The notes below the pieces were generated by a model, which saw only the letters and a list, made by a program, of their open reading frames with translations, was not told the DNA's origin and ran no database searches. Positions 22,588 through 34,677 of a stretch of 64,000 bases of DNA are shown here, piece by piece; positions within the stretch are counted from its first letter, which is position 1; every line of letters starts with the position of its first letter. The translations under genes were made by a program, and so were the position numbers. Source of the stretch: Adiantum capillus-veneris (taxonomy: Eukaryota > Streptophyta > Polypodiopsida > Polypodiales > Pteridaceae); contig CM043960.1 in assembly GCA_014529385.2 (NCBI GenBank), positions 38,727,281-38,791,280 of the forward strand, written 5' to 3'.

Positions 22588-23521
22588 TGTTAGAAGCTGG
22601 ACACACCCCACGGCATCTAACTATTTGGAAGATTATTCTTTTCCTAATTATTCATTCATTTAGGAAAACCTGATTTTTGACCTTGTAATTATTGGGACTT
22701 ACAGAAGTTTCCAGATTGTATCCCAGTTTTGATAGTTAGATTGAGTAGATGGTTGATTTTGGAACTTTAGGGTTTGAGAAATTGTAAGGTATATATACCA
22801 CTTTTTGACCTTAATGAGAAACCTTTTGTCATTTTAAAAACAAGTTTTCAAGTCTGTGAGTGAGCGTACTGTGTACGAGAGAGAGAGTGTGAGTTTCATC
22901 TTGACGCTACATGTGCTCCGGTGGTCGGAATCGAGTGCGAAGAAGTGCAGTGTGTTGCCCCCGACGAGAGCTACGCGTCGATACCTACATTGCGCGCGTA
23001 CGGTCCGGATTTGCGAGATCCTTCCTCGAGCTTCATCGGGTGTTTGGGTGAGCATACGTTGTTCGATTTTGCATTGCAGTATATCCACGCGTTCACATTG
23101 AGTAGAACTACACATTAGGCACTTTAGATTTCAGAAACGAAGACTTGCAGATTTTGGCCACACATCCTACGTGTTTCTGCACCAGGTGTTTTGGGTCGTG
23201 ATTTTGGTTCATAGACCTTAGGGGAGCGATATATTGGCATTAGTAGGGTCTCCTTCAAGTTCTATGGTGTTTCGAGATTGCTTGATGGGTGTTCGGCTCT
23301 AGAAAGCGTTGTAGAAAGTTTCCTCTTATGCACTCTTGAAGGTTGTGACTTAGACAATTGGTAGAGACCTCTGTAGGAATTAGTTAGGAGTCGGTCGAGT
23401 GTAGGTTGACACCTTATGCTTGCTTCCACGCGCCTACGGGTCGAGCTTCGTCCTAAGCTGACATTACATGTTAGGTGAGTTCTCGCTGTGCTGACGTCCA
23501 TCGCGGTGTATCCGTCCAACA
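22588..23521 (+). repeat. 3' LTR of copy A (934 bp)
   Basis: It starts TGTTAGAAGC after the PPT and ends GTCCAACA. It shares with the minus-strand LTR at 50349-51311 a TATA-like string, a GAGAGAGA block followed by GTGAG-TTCATC, a GAGAGCTACGCG string, and the terminal CCGTCCAACA. A half copy of the family palindrome (CATCCTACG) lies near 23164. Beyond 23521 the sequence is CACTA coding sequence. Confidence 0.78.
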
Positions 23522-24314
23522 CTCCTTGATCTGCAGCCACGTCTTGTGTGGGATGCCCAAAGGCTTCGGCGAGCCGGTCCTGAAAGCCTTCCGAGCTGCA
23601 TCTCGTCGATGTTTCATGGTGTCTCGTGCAACACCCTTGATCCACCTCCTCGGAACAACGTTTGAACTCGGAGCAGGCTGGTACTCTCTCAGGATGGTCT
23701 CCACTATGTAATTGACTTTGTCCTTTTCCTGCTCACCCCAAGACGTCAGAATGCTGGTCGAAAACTGTAGCTCCGCGAGCTAGCGAATCCGTTGTCTCAT
23801 CTCAGTCCCAACTCTATCCATGTCAACAGAACCATCTGCCCGTATAGTATAGAGCTTGGAGACACTAGGATCGTGTGCCCCCCAAGGTGTCCGAGGTGTG
23901 CCAAGAGGTGTGTCGAGAGGTGTGCCTGGGTAGGACGGGGGTCGTGAGAGAGGAGGCGTCGAAGCATCTGTGGACCCTCCTCCACAGCAGCAACCACCTC
24001 CACCTGAGGATCGCCGAGATCAGCGAGTGCGTCTGTGCTGCGGAGATGAGGACGTACCTGCCTCTGCCCCACCCCTAGGTGTCGAAGCGGCCGTGATGGG
24101 AGAAGCAGGTGTCGTACCCATAGGCGTCCCCCCCCCATAGGTGTCCCCCCCTAGGCGTCGGACCCTCGTGTGTGAAGCTCTGAGGCGTAGTACCCGTGCC
24201 TCTGGCTACCCAGTACTGAGAAGCCTCTGCCATCTGAGCAAGCGTCATCCGCGTAACGAAGCCCATGAATGCATCTGCACTCATAGAAGCGGGATTTGGA
24301 AACTGGTCTGCCAT
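23522..24314 (-). pseudogene. Second CACTA gene, Transposase_24-like, interrupted by copy A
   Basis: One part starts MADQFPNPASMSADAF and is Gly/Ser/Thr-rich. After a decayed stretch the frame resumes with FSTSILTSWG, EQEKDKVNYIVETILREY, VPRRWIKGVARDTMKHRRDA and KPLGIPHKTWLQIKE. The pattern R-W-I-K followed by H-K-T-W resembles the plant transposase Ptta/En/Spm family (Transposase_24), which in En/Spm helps bind subterminal DNA. The reading frame runs straight into the copy A LTR at 23521, so the rest of the gene is displaced out of the window. Several frame changes make the exact limits uncertain. Confidence 0.5.
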
Positions 24315-24421
24315 ACTAAAGTCCTACACAAAGAAAGTAAAATAAAGCGTCAGAACACAGTTGTTTAAATTAACTTTAAGCTTAATTTTAAATCAACGTC
24401 TTCACACAAACACTTACAGGC

Positions 24422-27400
24422 CTAGGCCTCCAGGAGTGAGGCATCATCGTCGATAAGATCTTGCACCGTATCATCGTCTATCTCTAATTGCAAACATAAC
24501 TCTATCCCAACTCGTTCTGGCAGATTGTCTTCATCCATTGCATCTTCATCTACAAGTGTCAATTCTGGCTCGTCTGCGTCATCCCTCATATATCTGTCAG
24601 CTTTCTCTGCCATACCTTCGTCCATCTCATCTAATATCACAGTAGTATGGACATCGTTTGACTGACTTTCCTCCAAGAGATCTTGCCCTTCAAATACTTG
24701 TTTATTTCTTGGAGCAACTTGAACCACAAACTACCATTGTCGCTCTCGAGGGTCCGGTACAAAGACCACTTGCTCACAATGTTCGGGGAGAGCAAATGTG
24801 TCGCTCGCATCTGTCCAAACCTTTGTAGAATCTATTTGCACAAGTTTGTTTCCATCTCTGCGTACTGTTGCATTGCGACCAGAAGTAATCACGTTGAACC
24901 ACTTCACATCCAACAAAAACATCTCAAACCGCCCGAAGCTTACTTTCAGGATATCTAACACCAGACCACAGTCATCCAGGTTGCTAGTGCTCTCATTCAT
25001 GTCTTTGGCACTGGCCGTGCTCTTTTGCATGAAACTAACCATTACCCCACTGTCAAACATGTTTCTTCTGCTGTCAATTTGTTGTGTTTTGAAATGCTTT
25101 CCATGCGACCACAGTGCCATGTATGTATGATACTTCCAGTCACATCCAATAGCCAGCTCTTCCTCTTCTAGAGATATGGGTTCTCCGATCTGTCGAGCTA
25201 CTCTCACTGTCTTGTCCAACCATGCCATTGTAGGGAATTCAGGTAGAGGAGCGAGATAGTCTGGCAAGGGTAAACCTCTAGTCGTTCGGCTTCACCTGAA
25301 ATCCTGTCGCTCCCTATTGTGTCTCTCTTTCTCTTCTTCGTACCTTTCAAGCATTTTTGCATCAGCACTGAATTTAGTATACAGAACTTCATGATCTTTT
25401 CTCGCATGGCATCGTTCATTTTCTTCGGCACCCCTTGCCCTTGCGGCTCCTCTCCCACCAGTCTTGCATCCTCCTCATCGCTCCACAGCCGAGGTATTTC
25501 TGGGTCAGAAACGGATAGAAATTCGGTCGTCAATACAAGAGACTCTTGCACCAGCCATCCTTCTGCCATGCTCCCCTCTAGACGCGCGTTTTGGCAAACA
25601 AAACCCTTAAGTGTTTTCATGAACTGCTCTAGAAAGAACATCCAACGGCCGTGGACTATACCTACCACTGCAACCTCATCTACTACATGGACGAGCAAGT
25701 GCATTTGGATAGTTAGGTAGCTCGTGGGTAGATACTTCTCAATCATGCAAACTGCCTCAATGGAGTTAGCCCTTGCGACTGCCATAGATTCCTCCCGTAT
25801 CTCCTTGGAAGAGATCCACCGCACTAGCTCTGAAATCTTGTACATGTAGGTCCGCACTTCCTCCGTTAAACACCCCTTGATCGCAATTGGAAGAATGAAT
25901 TGCAAGAACTTATGCCAGTCGTGCGATTTCAGTCCTGACAGTTGATCGTCATGGGTGAATGCTGTCTTGAGACATCGCATATATCCTGTTGGCGTCCTGA
26001 ACTCTGAAATCACCCTTTTAACTTGTCGCACTTCGTTTTTTAGCAATACCCATGGCGCTCTTGGAAGTTTTTTTTGGCCAGCTGCATTGGTGAAAGGCCA
26101 CAGCTCTGGCATCTTTCCAACTGACTGCAAATCATCTCGTGAAGCTCGATTGTCTTTCATTCCCATGATTGTCTTCCAGAGGAGCTCTCCCACATTCTTG
26201 AATATATGCATTGGATCCAGCAAATGGTTAATTAGTAGATCACCCCAGTACGGCAACGTATGGAGAATGGACAAACGTTTCATTCCTGGAACAGGTTGCC
26301 CCTCATGTCGCTCCCATCGGCGACGCCACTCTTGTACATGCATAGGACGACATTCGATGCGACCAAGCTAACCTTCGCGCAAGTGATGGCCATCTGGAAG
26401 ATAACAATGGTGGCCTTGATAAATTGTCTTTCGAAGAGAGGCAGAATAGCGCACATCCAAAGACTGCGCGCAAATTGGACATGCATTGTATCCCGAAGTT
26501 GTTAGCCCTGCATATATTAAAGCATGAATCAAGCCAAGGCAAAGTGCTTGCGAATAGCGAGAATTTTGTAAATCAAGAACCATTACCAGAAGTCTGTATC
26601 CTGGCCAATCATGCATAGTCCACATAAGAAGTCCATGGATCCTTGCATGCTGTTTTCCTACTGGTTCAACCGCATCTGCTATGTCGATCCCATGCCATAA
26701 CTCCTGGAGCTCGTCAACTAGTGGAGCTAGATAAACATCCATGTTTTTTGCCTTGAACTTACCAGGTACAATCAAGCTTAATATCAAATGACCCTTCTTG
26801 ATGGCAAGCCATGGCGGGAGGTTGTAATTGATAAGGCACATAGGCCAAGTGCTCCATGACGAGCTTCTCAAGCCAAATGGATTGACTCCATCCATTGCCA
26901 TGCCCAAACGCAAATTGCGTGGTTCACTCTTAAAATGTGGCCAGGTATCTTCAATGTGCCTCCAGGCCTTTGAATCAGTAGGCACCCTAAATGTTGCGTC
27001 AGTGGATCTATTCGTAGAATGCCACCGCATCAACTTTGCAATGGAACCACAACGAAACATGCTTTTTATCCTAGGAATAACAGGGAAATGCCGCAACACT
27101 TTAGCTGGCACTGTCTCGCCAACTGCATCTTGTTTGTAGCACATTGCTCCACACTTAGGACACGACAGACAATCTGCGAATTCATTGAGAAAAATAATGC
27201 AATCATTTGGACATGCATGAATCTTGTTGTAGTCCAAGCCAACTGAGGTCAATAGTTGCTTTGCGTCTGGCCTGGAGAGGGGCATTTCATTGCCAGCCGG
27301 GAGAAGTTACTCCCGCAATAACCTATTTAAGCCACATTAAATTGCAAAGCTCTCCAAGCACGTCACCGTTGCAATCAGAAAATCTCTTTTGTAAATTACG

Positions 27401-27894
27401 TACCTAAACAAAGCAGTGACGCTTGCATATGACCACCCGTACATTGACTGAAGATTCAAAAATGCCAGACAAGTAGGAAGCATCGATATTTTGGCGCCTT
27501 CATAAATTGGTTGACGTGCCAACTTCCTCAACATGTCTTCAGGAGATAGGCGCACGACTTCTGGTGCTGCTTCGTTAGCGTTCTCCTCGCTTGTCTGGAA
27601 GAAGACATCCAGCATCTCCTCCATGCCGTCGTCTTCTGTCTGTAAGTCCTTTTTTGCTTCCATCCTTGGCTCTATATTGGTCGGACCTTCACGCATAATC
27701 CTTTTTCTCTCTCTCTCAGATGTAGGTGCTATGTCTCAAAAATCAATGCCCGTTCCGTAGTAGTCGTATCGTAGATTCTGTACGGTTTCCTTAGCAAACT
27801 CTCCGTACTTGTGCACATGCTCATTACATATCCTACTCTTGCGCAGGATTTGATACTTGCAGAGCGTGCACGAGCATGCAATCTTTTCCTCCAT
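24422..27894 (-). pseudogene. TNP2-like CACTA transposase with DUF4218 and DUF4216 regions
   Basis: It reads from ATG at 27894 leftward. A transposon-associated N-terminal domain comes first (ACSCTLCKYQ, 27735-27890, then a TGA). A conserved helical segment ending at 27404 follows, with an intron with GTACGT...AG ends (about 27310-27403). The transposase core runs 27309-25204, with KIHACPNDCIIF, the CPKCG pair, LRLGMAMDGVNPFG and NLPPWLAIKKGHL, and a TAG near 26368. A DUF4218-like region (HDWHKFLQFILPIAIKG, HLLVHVVDEV, EGSMAEGWL) follows, then a DUF4216-like region in another phase (25267-24731, VKWFNVI ... DTFALPEHCEQVVFV) and an acidic tail. The transposase would cut and join the transposon ends in the nucleus. 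The in-frame stops suggest it is inactive. Confidence 0.82.
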
Positions 27895-27993
27895 GTTAGT
27901 TGATGACGTTACCATCTACAATGATTATGAATGTTGTTTTAATATATATACTCCTCACAATGTAAACTACTTCTCATTCTCTAGTCTTGCCCA

Positions 27994-28029
27994 ATCTCCG
28001 TACACCTCGGTCCAGAGGTGTACGGAGAT
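27994..28029. repeat. 15-bp perfect inverted repeat near the CACTA end
   Basis: ATCTCCGTACACCTC and its exact reverse complement are separated by GGTCCA. It lies about 100 bp upstream of the transposase start. Subterminal transposase-binding repeats are typical of CACTA elements, but only this one pair was noticed. Confidence 0.6.
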
Positions 28030-28159
28030 CAGGACCACCGGGTCAAAATCTCGTCTTTATCGGTCAAATCCTATATGGGTAGACACATACGTGCACTCCC
28101 ACTTGTACATGGCAATGCATGTAGCGGGCAAAACCCCTTTGCCTCTTTTAGTTCCATAG

Positions 28160-29079
<920 letters not shown>

Positions 29080-31847
29080 TGTGAGGTCCCCACCCCGCCG
29101 TTTCCAATGGCGGATCTGATGGTGAACCCAGTGGCCACTAGATCTATTGCGGAAGCAAACAAAATGGTTCAGGGTTCGACTAGCGGACGATCTCTCATCA
29201 CAAAGTGAGTCGAGTTCGAGCCTACTAACAGGGAGATCTAGCTCCACCTCGCAGGGGAAGCATACTTGAACTATCTAGCGATCCTAAGACCCACCTTCCA
29301 AGAAGAGAGAAGCCTCGAGTGCCTTTTTCCCCATGTTTCAGAGGCACGTACTCTCGAGAATTCCCCGCTCTAGGGGAAATGAGCATTACTAATATCGAGT
29401 AAGCACTATGGGGACAGAGAGTTCCCGACCAATCGGGACCACCCATCTCGTGGGCATTGGCAACCTGAGCCAAGCCCCCACTTTCCACCCCCACACTCAC
29501 ACTTCCTCGTGTGACCTAATTACTACCACAAAGGTTGTTCAACATAGATATTCCTTGTTTAATTCCGAATCACATGGTTCGTTAAGACAGCCTTCAACCA
29601 GTATTGCAAACAACACCAAGACAGAATTCTAGTAAAAATTCAACTCAAACTTATTCATAAAAGTTCCAATGTTCTGGAGGTACAACATCCCCCCTCTAGC
29701 AAGAGTTCACTCCTCCCGTTGTCGCCTAGCTGCCCATACAACTAGGTATGTCCACCGCATAGAAAGCACGTCATGGACACTCTCACCGCATAGAAAGCAA
29801 GACGTGGGTTCCCACCGCATAGAAAGCAAGTCGTGGGTATCCACCGCATAGAAAGCAAGTCGTGGATTCAAGAGCCCTAATGAGGAACTCTACCCCCTGT
29901 GATCAGTAGGGGGGTCAGGACTGATTCAACATTGGAAATAAAATGAACATGCCGAGCTAAATTTTCCCTAGCAGACATTCTTTCCTACTCCAAACAACAT
30001 ACCCATCAATCATTTCTTTCCTACTTCTAACACTTAATGTATAATGAATTTAATGCCGAGGTTTCCGTCGGATTTCTCCAACATGTTCGGGAATATGTTC
30101 ATTCCTAACTATCGTATGCAATGTCAATTTAAACAACTTGAATAAAAATATGATCTACCTCTTCCACTTCTTCATCGATGGCCTGTGAGATGGCCGGTAT
30201 TTGTTCCTCCATCGGAGCTTTCCCCTTTCCGTTGACATTACTCGTTCCTGCCTCGCGATCGTGGGCACCACCGAAGCGCGTCCTCTTAAGCGGGCCATTT
30301 CTCACTACTTTAAATGATTAGCTTGGAGAAAGAACTAAGGTTCGCAAGCATCATAACAGTCCAACGGATAGATTAGTGACATCAATTAATTTCTCTATAT
30401 GAGAGGTCTAGATTTCTTTCATAAAGCAATCATTAAGGATGGCACATAATCCTATGGGAACCTGCTCTAAAGATAATTACTCGGCTTACGTGATTAAGAA
30501 TAGTAGGATCTCACTAATGGAATTACCAGAGAGATGAATTAAGTATGATTAATCTCCTTCCTAGCAACGAGATGATGCAGATTTATCTTATGCATATGTG
30601 TGAGGAAAGTCAACTCGTAGAGACTTAATGACAGATTAGTTTTTCCTTAATTACACCTTCATGCATAAAGGAAATGAATTTAATTTAGTTACAGTATTAA
30701 TTGGTGATAGAAAAAGTGATTCTCTTAAATCTACACAATTACCGGCTTGTCGATTAATACTATGCTACCTAGAGAGAGAAAATTCTAATAATCATGCACT
30801 AATCATTAATTGAGAGTGAAGAATGGCTTGATAATTCAGCTATGGAATGGTGATTACATAATAGATTATGAATAAGGAGAATTTAAAGAGTAGTCATAGA
30901 GAATTTCGACTAGGGATAAGCATAATGGACGAGGAATTTAGATGGTGATGAAAAGAATTTACAGATGGCATTAATTAAACCGTGGTTACCGTGATTAAGG
31001 GCTGATAATCTTCTCGATTCTCTGATCTAATCGAGCTTCTTGAGGTGAGAATTCGGCAGCATGTCCCTCCTTGCTTCTCCTTCAAAAAGTGTGTGAACCG
31101 ACAGCACCTTCCCAGTGTGTGTAGGTGTGTGTGTATGCACTGTGTGTGTGTGTGAGCATAAGTGTGTATGTGTGTGTGTGTGCAGGTCTTTAAATAGGCT
31201 CCTAAAGGCTGAAAATCGATATGTGTTGCTAATTGCATATGGGAGCTTCTCCAGTTAAGCATGGCAAGTCCAGTTCCCTGCCCACCAAGTTTCAGGTTGG
31301 CTTGGTTAACTGGTTCTGAGACTGAGTTGCTGGCTTGGCAGCTTTCCCAAGACTCCCACAAAGCAAGAGGGTGCCCCCTAGCTGCTAAAGCTGGTATGGA
31401 GTGGGCTCGAACTTGTTCCCACACAGCCTCCGGCACCCGGTACCTCCCCGGACAATTTTTAGGAAAATTGGTTCTAGGCTAAAACGGGTCATACGGATCG
31501 GATTTTGATGTCGAAAGTTGCTATACAAAGCTCTAACTAAGACGTACTAGCTCGAGTACCTGCCATATTTAGCAGCCCCCGGGGTCCGAAAATGCATTTT
31601 TCTCAAACTCGGGGTACGGGTGCAGTTTTTCGAGACGATCAAAACTAGACGGGTCGGGTGACCAAAAACTGACTATTTTTGGAATTTTTTTACAAAAAAT
31701 ATTTTTATTCATATTTCGAAGCTTTAAAACATTCTAAACATCATGGAACTGACAGAATTTGAAAAACTGCTAAAAATAGTAACTTTTTTCATTATGTTCA
31801 TTTCATGGTACAATGGTGCTCATTTGATCGGGGTCAGAGACGTTACA
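29080..31847 (-). repeat. 3' LTR of the chromovirus (2,768 bp)
   Basis: On the minus strand it starts TGTAACGTCTCTGACC and ends GGACCTCACA. It contains a TATA-like TATTTAAAG near 31190-31200 (minus strand), a GT/CA simple repeat at about 31106-31185, and four copies of a ~29-bp repeat at 29751-29865. Confidence 0.9.
29751..29865. repeat. LTR minisatellite, four units
   Basis: Units contain CACCGCATAGAAAGCA followed by AGTCGTGG or a variant. The other LTR has three units at 37638-37723, which explains the 28-bp LTR length difference. Confidence 0.88.
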
Positions 31848-31862
31848 ACCTCCCCAACGTGA
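31848..31862 (-). other. Polypurine tract of the chromovirus
   Basis: On the minus strand CACGTTGGGGAGGT directly precedes the TGTAACG start of the 3' LTR. Confidence 0.6.
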
Positions 31863-31878
31863 AAAATTTGAGATGTCC

Positions 31879-33231
31879 TCATCTCAAGAATGTGCTTGGG
31901 TAATCCTTTATGAGCGTTGGTTCGTCCTCCCAAGTTGCATCTTCTTCAGGGTAATCCTTCCACTTTACCAGATGCTCCGTGATAGTTCTGTTGCGTGACT
32001 TCCTTTCCCTTGTTTCCAGTACGTAGTCAGGTTGGAGCTCGAGAACTCCTTGTGCTGGCATGACTATCTGATCTGAGTCCAAAAATTGTTCAGGGTTACG
32101 AATATAGGATTTGAGTAAGCTGACGTGGAATACATCATGAACCTTCAAGTTTGCAGGTAACTTTAGCTTGTAGGCTTGGTCACTCACAACCTTAACGATC
32201 TCGAATGGTCCACAATACCTTGGGCTTAGCTTCTTATATCTGCCTAAAGATAAGTTGATTTTCTTTGGTCGGACTCGCAGAAAAACCTTATCTCCTTCTT
32301 TGAAAGTTCTTTCCGAACGGTTATTATCTGCATAGTGCTTCTGTCTATCCTGAGCGGCCTGAATGTCCTGGCGAATAGCTCTAGTCTGTGCTTCCATATC
32401 TTCTAACATCTTTCTAGAAGCTTCTACCCTAATGGTTGGATCTGAGAAGTTCAGTGGTGCTAAGCATTCCTGTCCATAAAGGGCTTTGAAGGGTGACATT
32501 CCAATGCTTCTGTGTTCGGAAGAATTATAAGCATACTCCACCAAAGGTAGATATTGTAACCACTTCTTTGGCTCTTGTGAACAATAGGCTCTGAGAATGT
32601 CCTCGATGACTTGATTAACTCTCTCAGTTTGCCCATCTGTCTGTGGATGATACGTTGTACTAAAGGCTAATTGTGACCCAATAGATTGGAAAAGAGAAGT
32701 CCAAAATTTTGATGTAAACTTGGCATCTCTATCGCTGACGATACGCTTGGGTAGACCATGTAAATTAAAAATCTCCTTGATGAATACCCGACTAATATCT
32801 GAAGCAGTAAAAGTTTTCTTTACGAGTATTAGATGAGCCACTTTCGTAAGCATATCAACAACCACGAAAACAGAGTCGTAACCTCCTGTAGAAGGTAATC
32901 CTGTAACAAAATCCATACTGATGCATTCCCATTTCATCTGGGGTATGTCAAGAGGTTGAAGTTGCCCTGGTAACTTGATTCTTTCGGCCTTTATCCGCTG
33001 ACAAGAAAGACGTTGCCTCGCATAGCGAAGTATGTCCCCTTTCATTCCAGACCAAAAAAAACTCCTCCTGACAACATGAAGAGTCTTAGAATAGCATGGA
33101 TGTCCGGATGTAGGGCTATCATGTGCTTCATACAGAATAGTCTTCTTTAGAGCTGGGTCTCTAGGTACACAGAGTCTATGTCTGTAGTAAAGACATCCTC
33201 CCATAAGAGAGTAATCTTTAGCTTCAGGCAT
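31879..33231 (-). CDS. pol: Integrase and C-terminal chromodomain (chromovirus)
   Basis: This is a 450-codon open stretch of the pol frame. The integrase zinc finger has both His (HDSPTSGH), but the first Cys of the CxxC pair is replaced by Arg (RLSC). The DDE core is present: ISMDFVTGLP, VSDRDAKFTS, and HPQTDGQTERVNQ. A GPF-like motif (YCGPFEIVKV) and KVHDVFHVSLLK follow. The last ~60 residues (HLVKWKDYPEEDATWEDE) are a chromodomain, which in chromoviruses steers integration by binding histone marks. A TAA at 33241-33243 separates it from the upstream part of the same frame. The lost Cys suggests impaired integrase. Confidence 0.92.
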   Translation of the reverse strand: MPEAKDYSLMGGCLYYRHRLCVPRDPALKKTILYEAHDSPTSGHPCYSKTLHVVRRSFFWSGMKGDILRYARQRLSCQRIKAERIKLPGQLQPLDIPQMKWECISMDFVTGLPSTGGYDSVFVVVDMLTKVAHLILVKKTFTASDISRVFIKEIFNLHGLPKRIVSDRDAKFTSKFWTSLFQSIGSQLAFSTTYHPQTDGQTERVNQVIEDILRAYCSQEPKKWLQYLPLVEYAYNSSEHRSIGMSPFKALYGQECLAPLNFSDPTIRVEASRKMLEDMEAQTRAIRQDIQAAQDRQKHYADNNRSERTFKEGDKVFLRVRPKKINLSLGRYKKLSPRYCGPFEIVKVVSDQAYKLKLPANLKVHDVFHVSLLKSYIRNPEQFLDSDQIVMPAQGVLELQPDYVLETRERKSRNRTITEHLVKWKDYPEEDATWEDEPTLIKDYPSTFLR

Positions 33232-33243
33232 CTTATTCTGTTA

Positions 33244-34677
33244 GACTAGAGATACTATACGTTGGTACTCTGGATCTACCAAAGATGCTTCTTTGATTCT
33301 ATCCCAGATAGGGTTATTTGGAATAGAGATAGCTCCGAGAAAGGATTTTCGGCTAAGACCATCTGCAACTGTATTTTCCTTTCCTGGTCTATACTTTATG
33401 TCAAGGTCATGTTCCTGTAACAGCTCTATCTATCGTCGTTGTCGCATATTGAGAATAGGTTGAGTAAAAATCCATTTTAAGCTCTTGTGTTCTGTAACCA
33501 GTTGAAACTTGCGCCCAAGAAGATAATGTCTCCATAACTTCAACGCATGAATAACTGCTAAAAGTTCCAAATCATGAGTAGGATAATTCTTCTCATGATC
33601 TCTCAGCTTTCGCAAAGTATACGCCACTGGTCTTCCTTCTTGAGTAAGAACTCCGCCTAGAGCAAATTTGCTAGCGTCGGTCGCTACTTCAAATTCCTTG
33701 CTGAAATCTGGAAGCTTTAAAATAAGAGCCGAGACCAAGAACTCTTTTAGCTTAGCAAAGCGAGACTCGTGCTCGGTCTTCCATTCAATCCTCATTCCTT
33801 TCTTCAGGAGTTCCGTCAAAGGTGCAGCAATACGTGCATAGTCCTTGACAAAAATCATGTACCATCCCGTTATTCCAAGAAATCCTCTTACTTCGCTGAC
33901 GGTGGATAGTTGAGGCCAATCAACGATGTCCTTGACCTTGTCTGGGTCCACTGAAATCCCTCAAGCCGATATGACAAATCCAAGATAGTTGACTTTTGGT
34001 GAGCAAAAAGTGCACTTGCTCTCTTTAGCGTAAAGCTGGTGTTCTCGAAGGAGGTCAAGTACCTTGCGGACATGATCTTTGTGATCTGCTTCGTTCTTAG
34101 AGTAGATCAGAATGTCATCAAAGAAAACCAAGACAAAATCATCCAGGTAAGGTCTGAAAATATCCTGCATAAGTCGATTGAAGCTTGCAGGAGCGTTTGT
34201 TAGACCAAAAGACATTACTGTGAACTCGTAGTGCCCATACCTAGTATTGAAAGCTGTCTTTGGAATATCTGATTCCTTGATCCTGATTTGGTAATATCCC
34301 GATCTTAGATCTATCTTAGTAAATATTTTGGCGCCGTGGAGTCTGTCCAAAAGTTCGTCAATCCTTGGAATTGGATACTTGTTCTTGACAGTTACCTGGT
34401 TCAGTCCACGATAGTCTATGCATAACCTTAAGGTCCCATCCTTCTTCTTCTGAAAAAGAACTGTAGCACCCCAAGGAGAAGTACTGGGTCGAATGAATCC
34501 TTGCCCAATGAGTTGCCTAAGTTGTTCCTTGAGTTCAATGGCCTCTGGAAGTGACATTTTATAAGGTCTTTTTGAGATAGGTTCACACCCAGGGATAGTC
34601 TCAATCTCATGATCTACCTCTCTGTGTGGTGGAAGATTCGTAAGGTCTTCAGGGAATACATCATCATACTCCCTCAA
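33244..34677 (-). pseudogene. pol: Reverse transcriptase and RNase H (chromovirus), two internal stops
   Basis: The RT carries [40 protein letters not shown] and the catalytic [13 protein letters not shown] at 33961 falls just before GISVDPDKV. RNase H follows with ATDASKFALGG and the conserved Glu (LELLAVIHAL), but the usual TDHKS is TEHKS. A TAG at 33430 follows RQRR, where most relatives have Trp, so this is the one stop better explained by G-to-A than C-to-T. The frame is shared with protease upstream and integrase downstream. It would copy element RNA into DNA in particles. Confidence 0.88.

Larger units (their letters stand above)
2641..23521 (+). mobile_element. RT-less LTR retrotransposon, copy A (5' LTR not seen; split by an OTA element)
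   Basis: After removing the OTA insertion at 3211-18588, this element reads: tandem ~285-bp repeats with a palindromic core, a broken long coiled-coil ORF (19099-22536), a purine tract, and a 934-bp 3' LTR (22588-23521). It has LTR and PPT hallmarks but no reverse transcriptase, integrase, RNase H or protease motif in any frame, so it must be mobilised in trans. Related copies lie at 48263-51311 (minus), 51316-57480 (plus) and 57590-60300 (minus relics). It is inserted in the second gene of a CACTA transposon. The 5' LTR is absent. The left limit is an estimate, and sequence left of it appears to be another element. Confidence 0.65.
23522..28100 (-). mobile_element. CACTA (En/Spm) DNA transposon, truncated by copy A
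   Basis: It contains a TNP2-type transposase gene (24422-27894) and part of a second gene (23522-24314), both on the minus strand, the usual order for plant CACTA elements. The left part is cut off where copy A's LTR begins. The terminal CACTA inverted repeat on the right was not identified, so 28100 is approximate. A 36-bp inverted repeat at 27994-28029 may be subterminal. Confidence 0.75.

Noticed and set aside
23797-24138. Minus-strand ORF MGGGRLWVRH and the overlapping plus-strand ORFs
   Set aside because: This is the decayed Gly/Pro-rich middle of the second CACTA gene read in the wrong phase.
29408-29632. ORF starting MGTESSRPIG (also at 37294)
   Set aside because: It lies inside the chromovirus LTRs on the antisense strand, and the two LTR copies end it differently.
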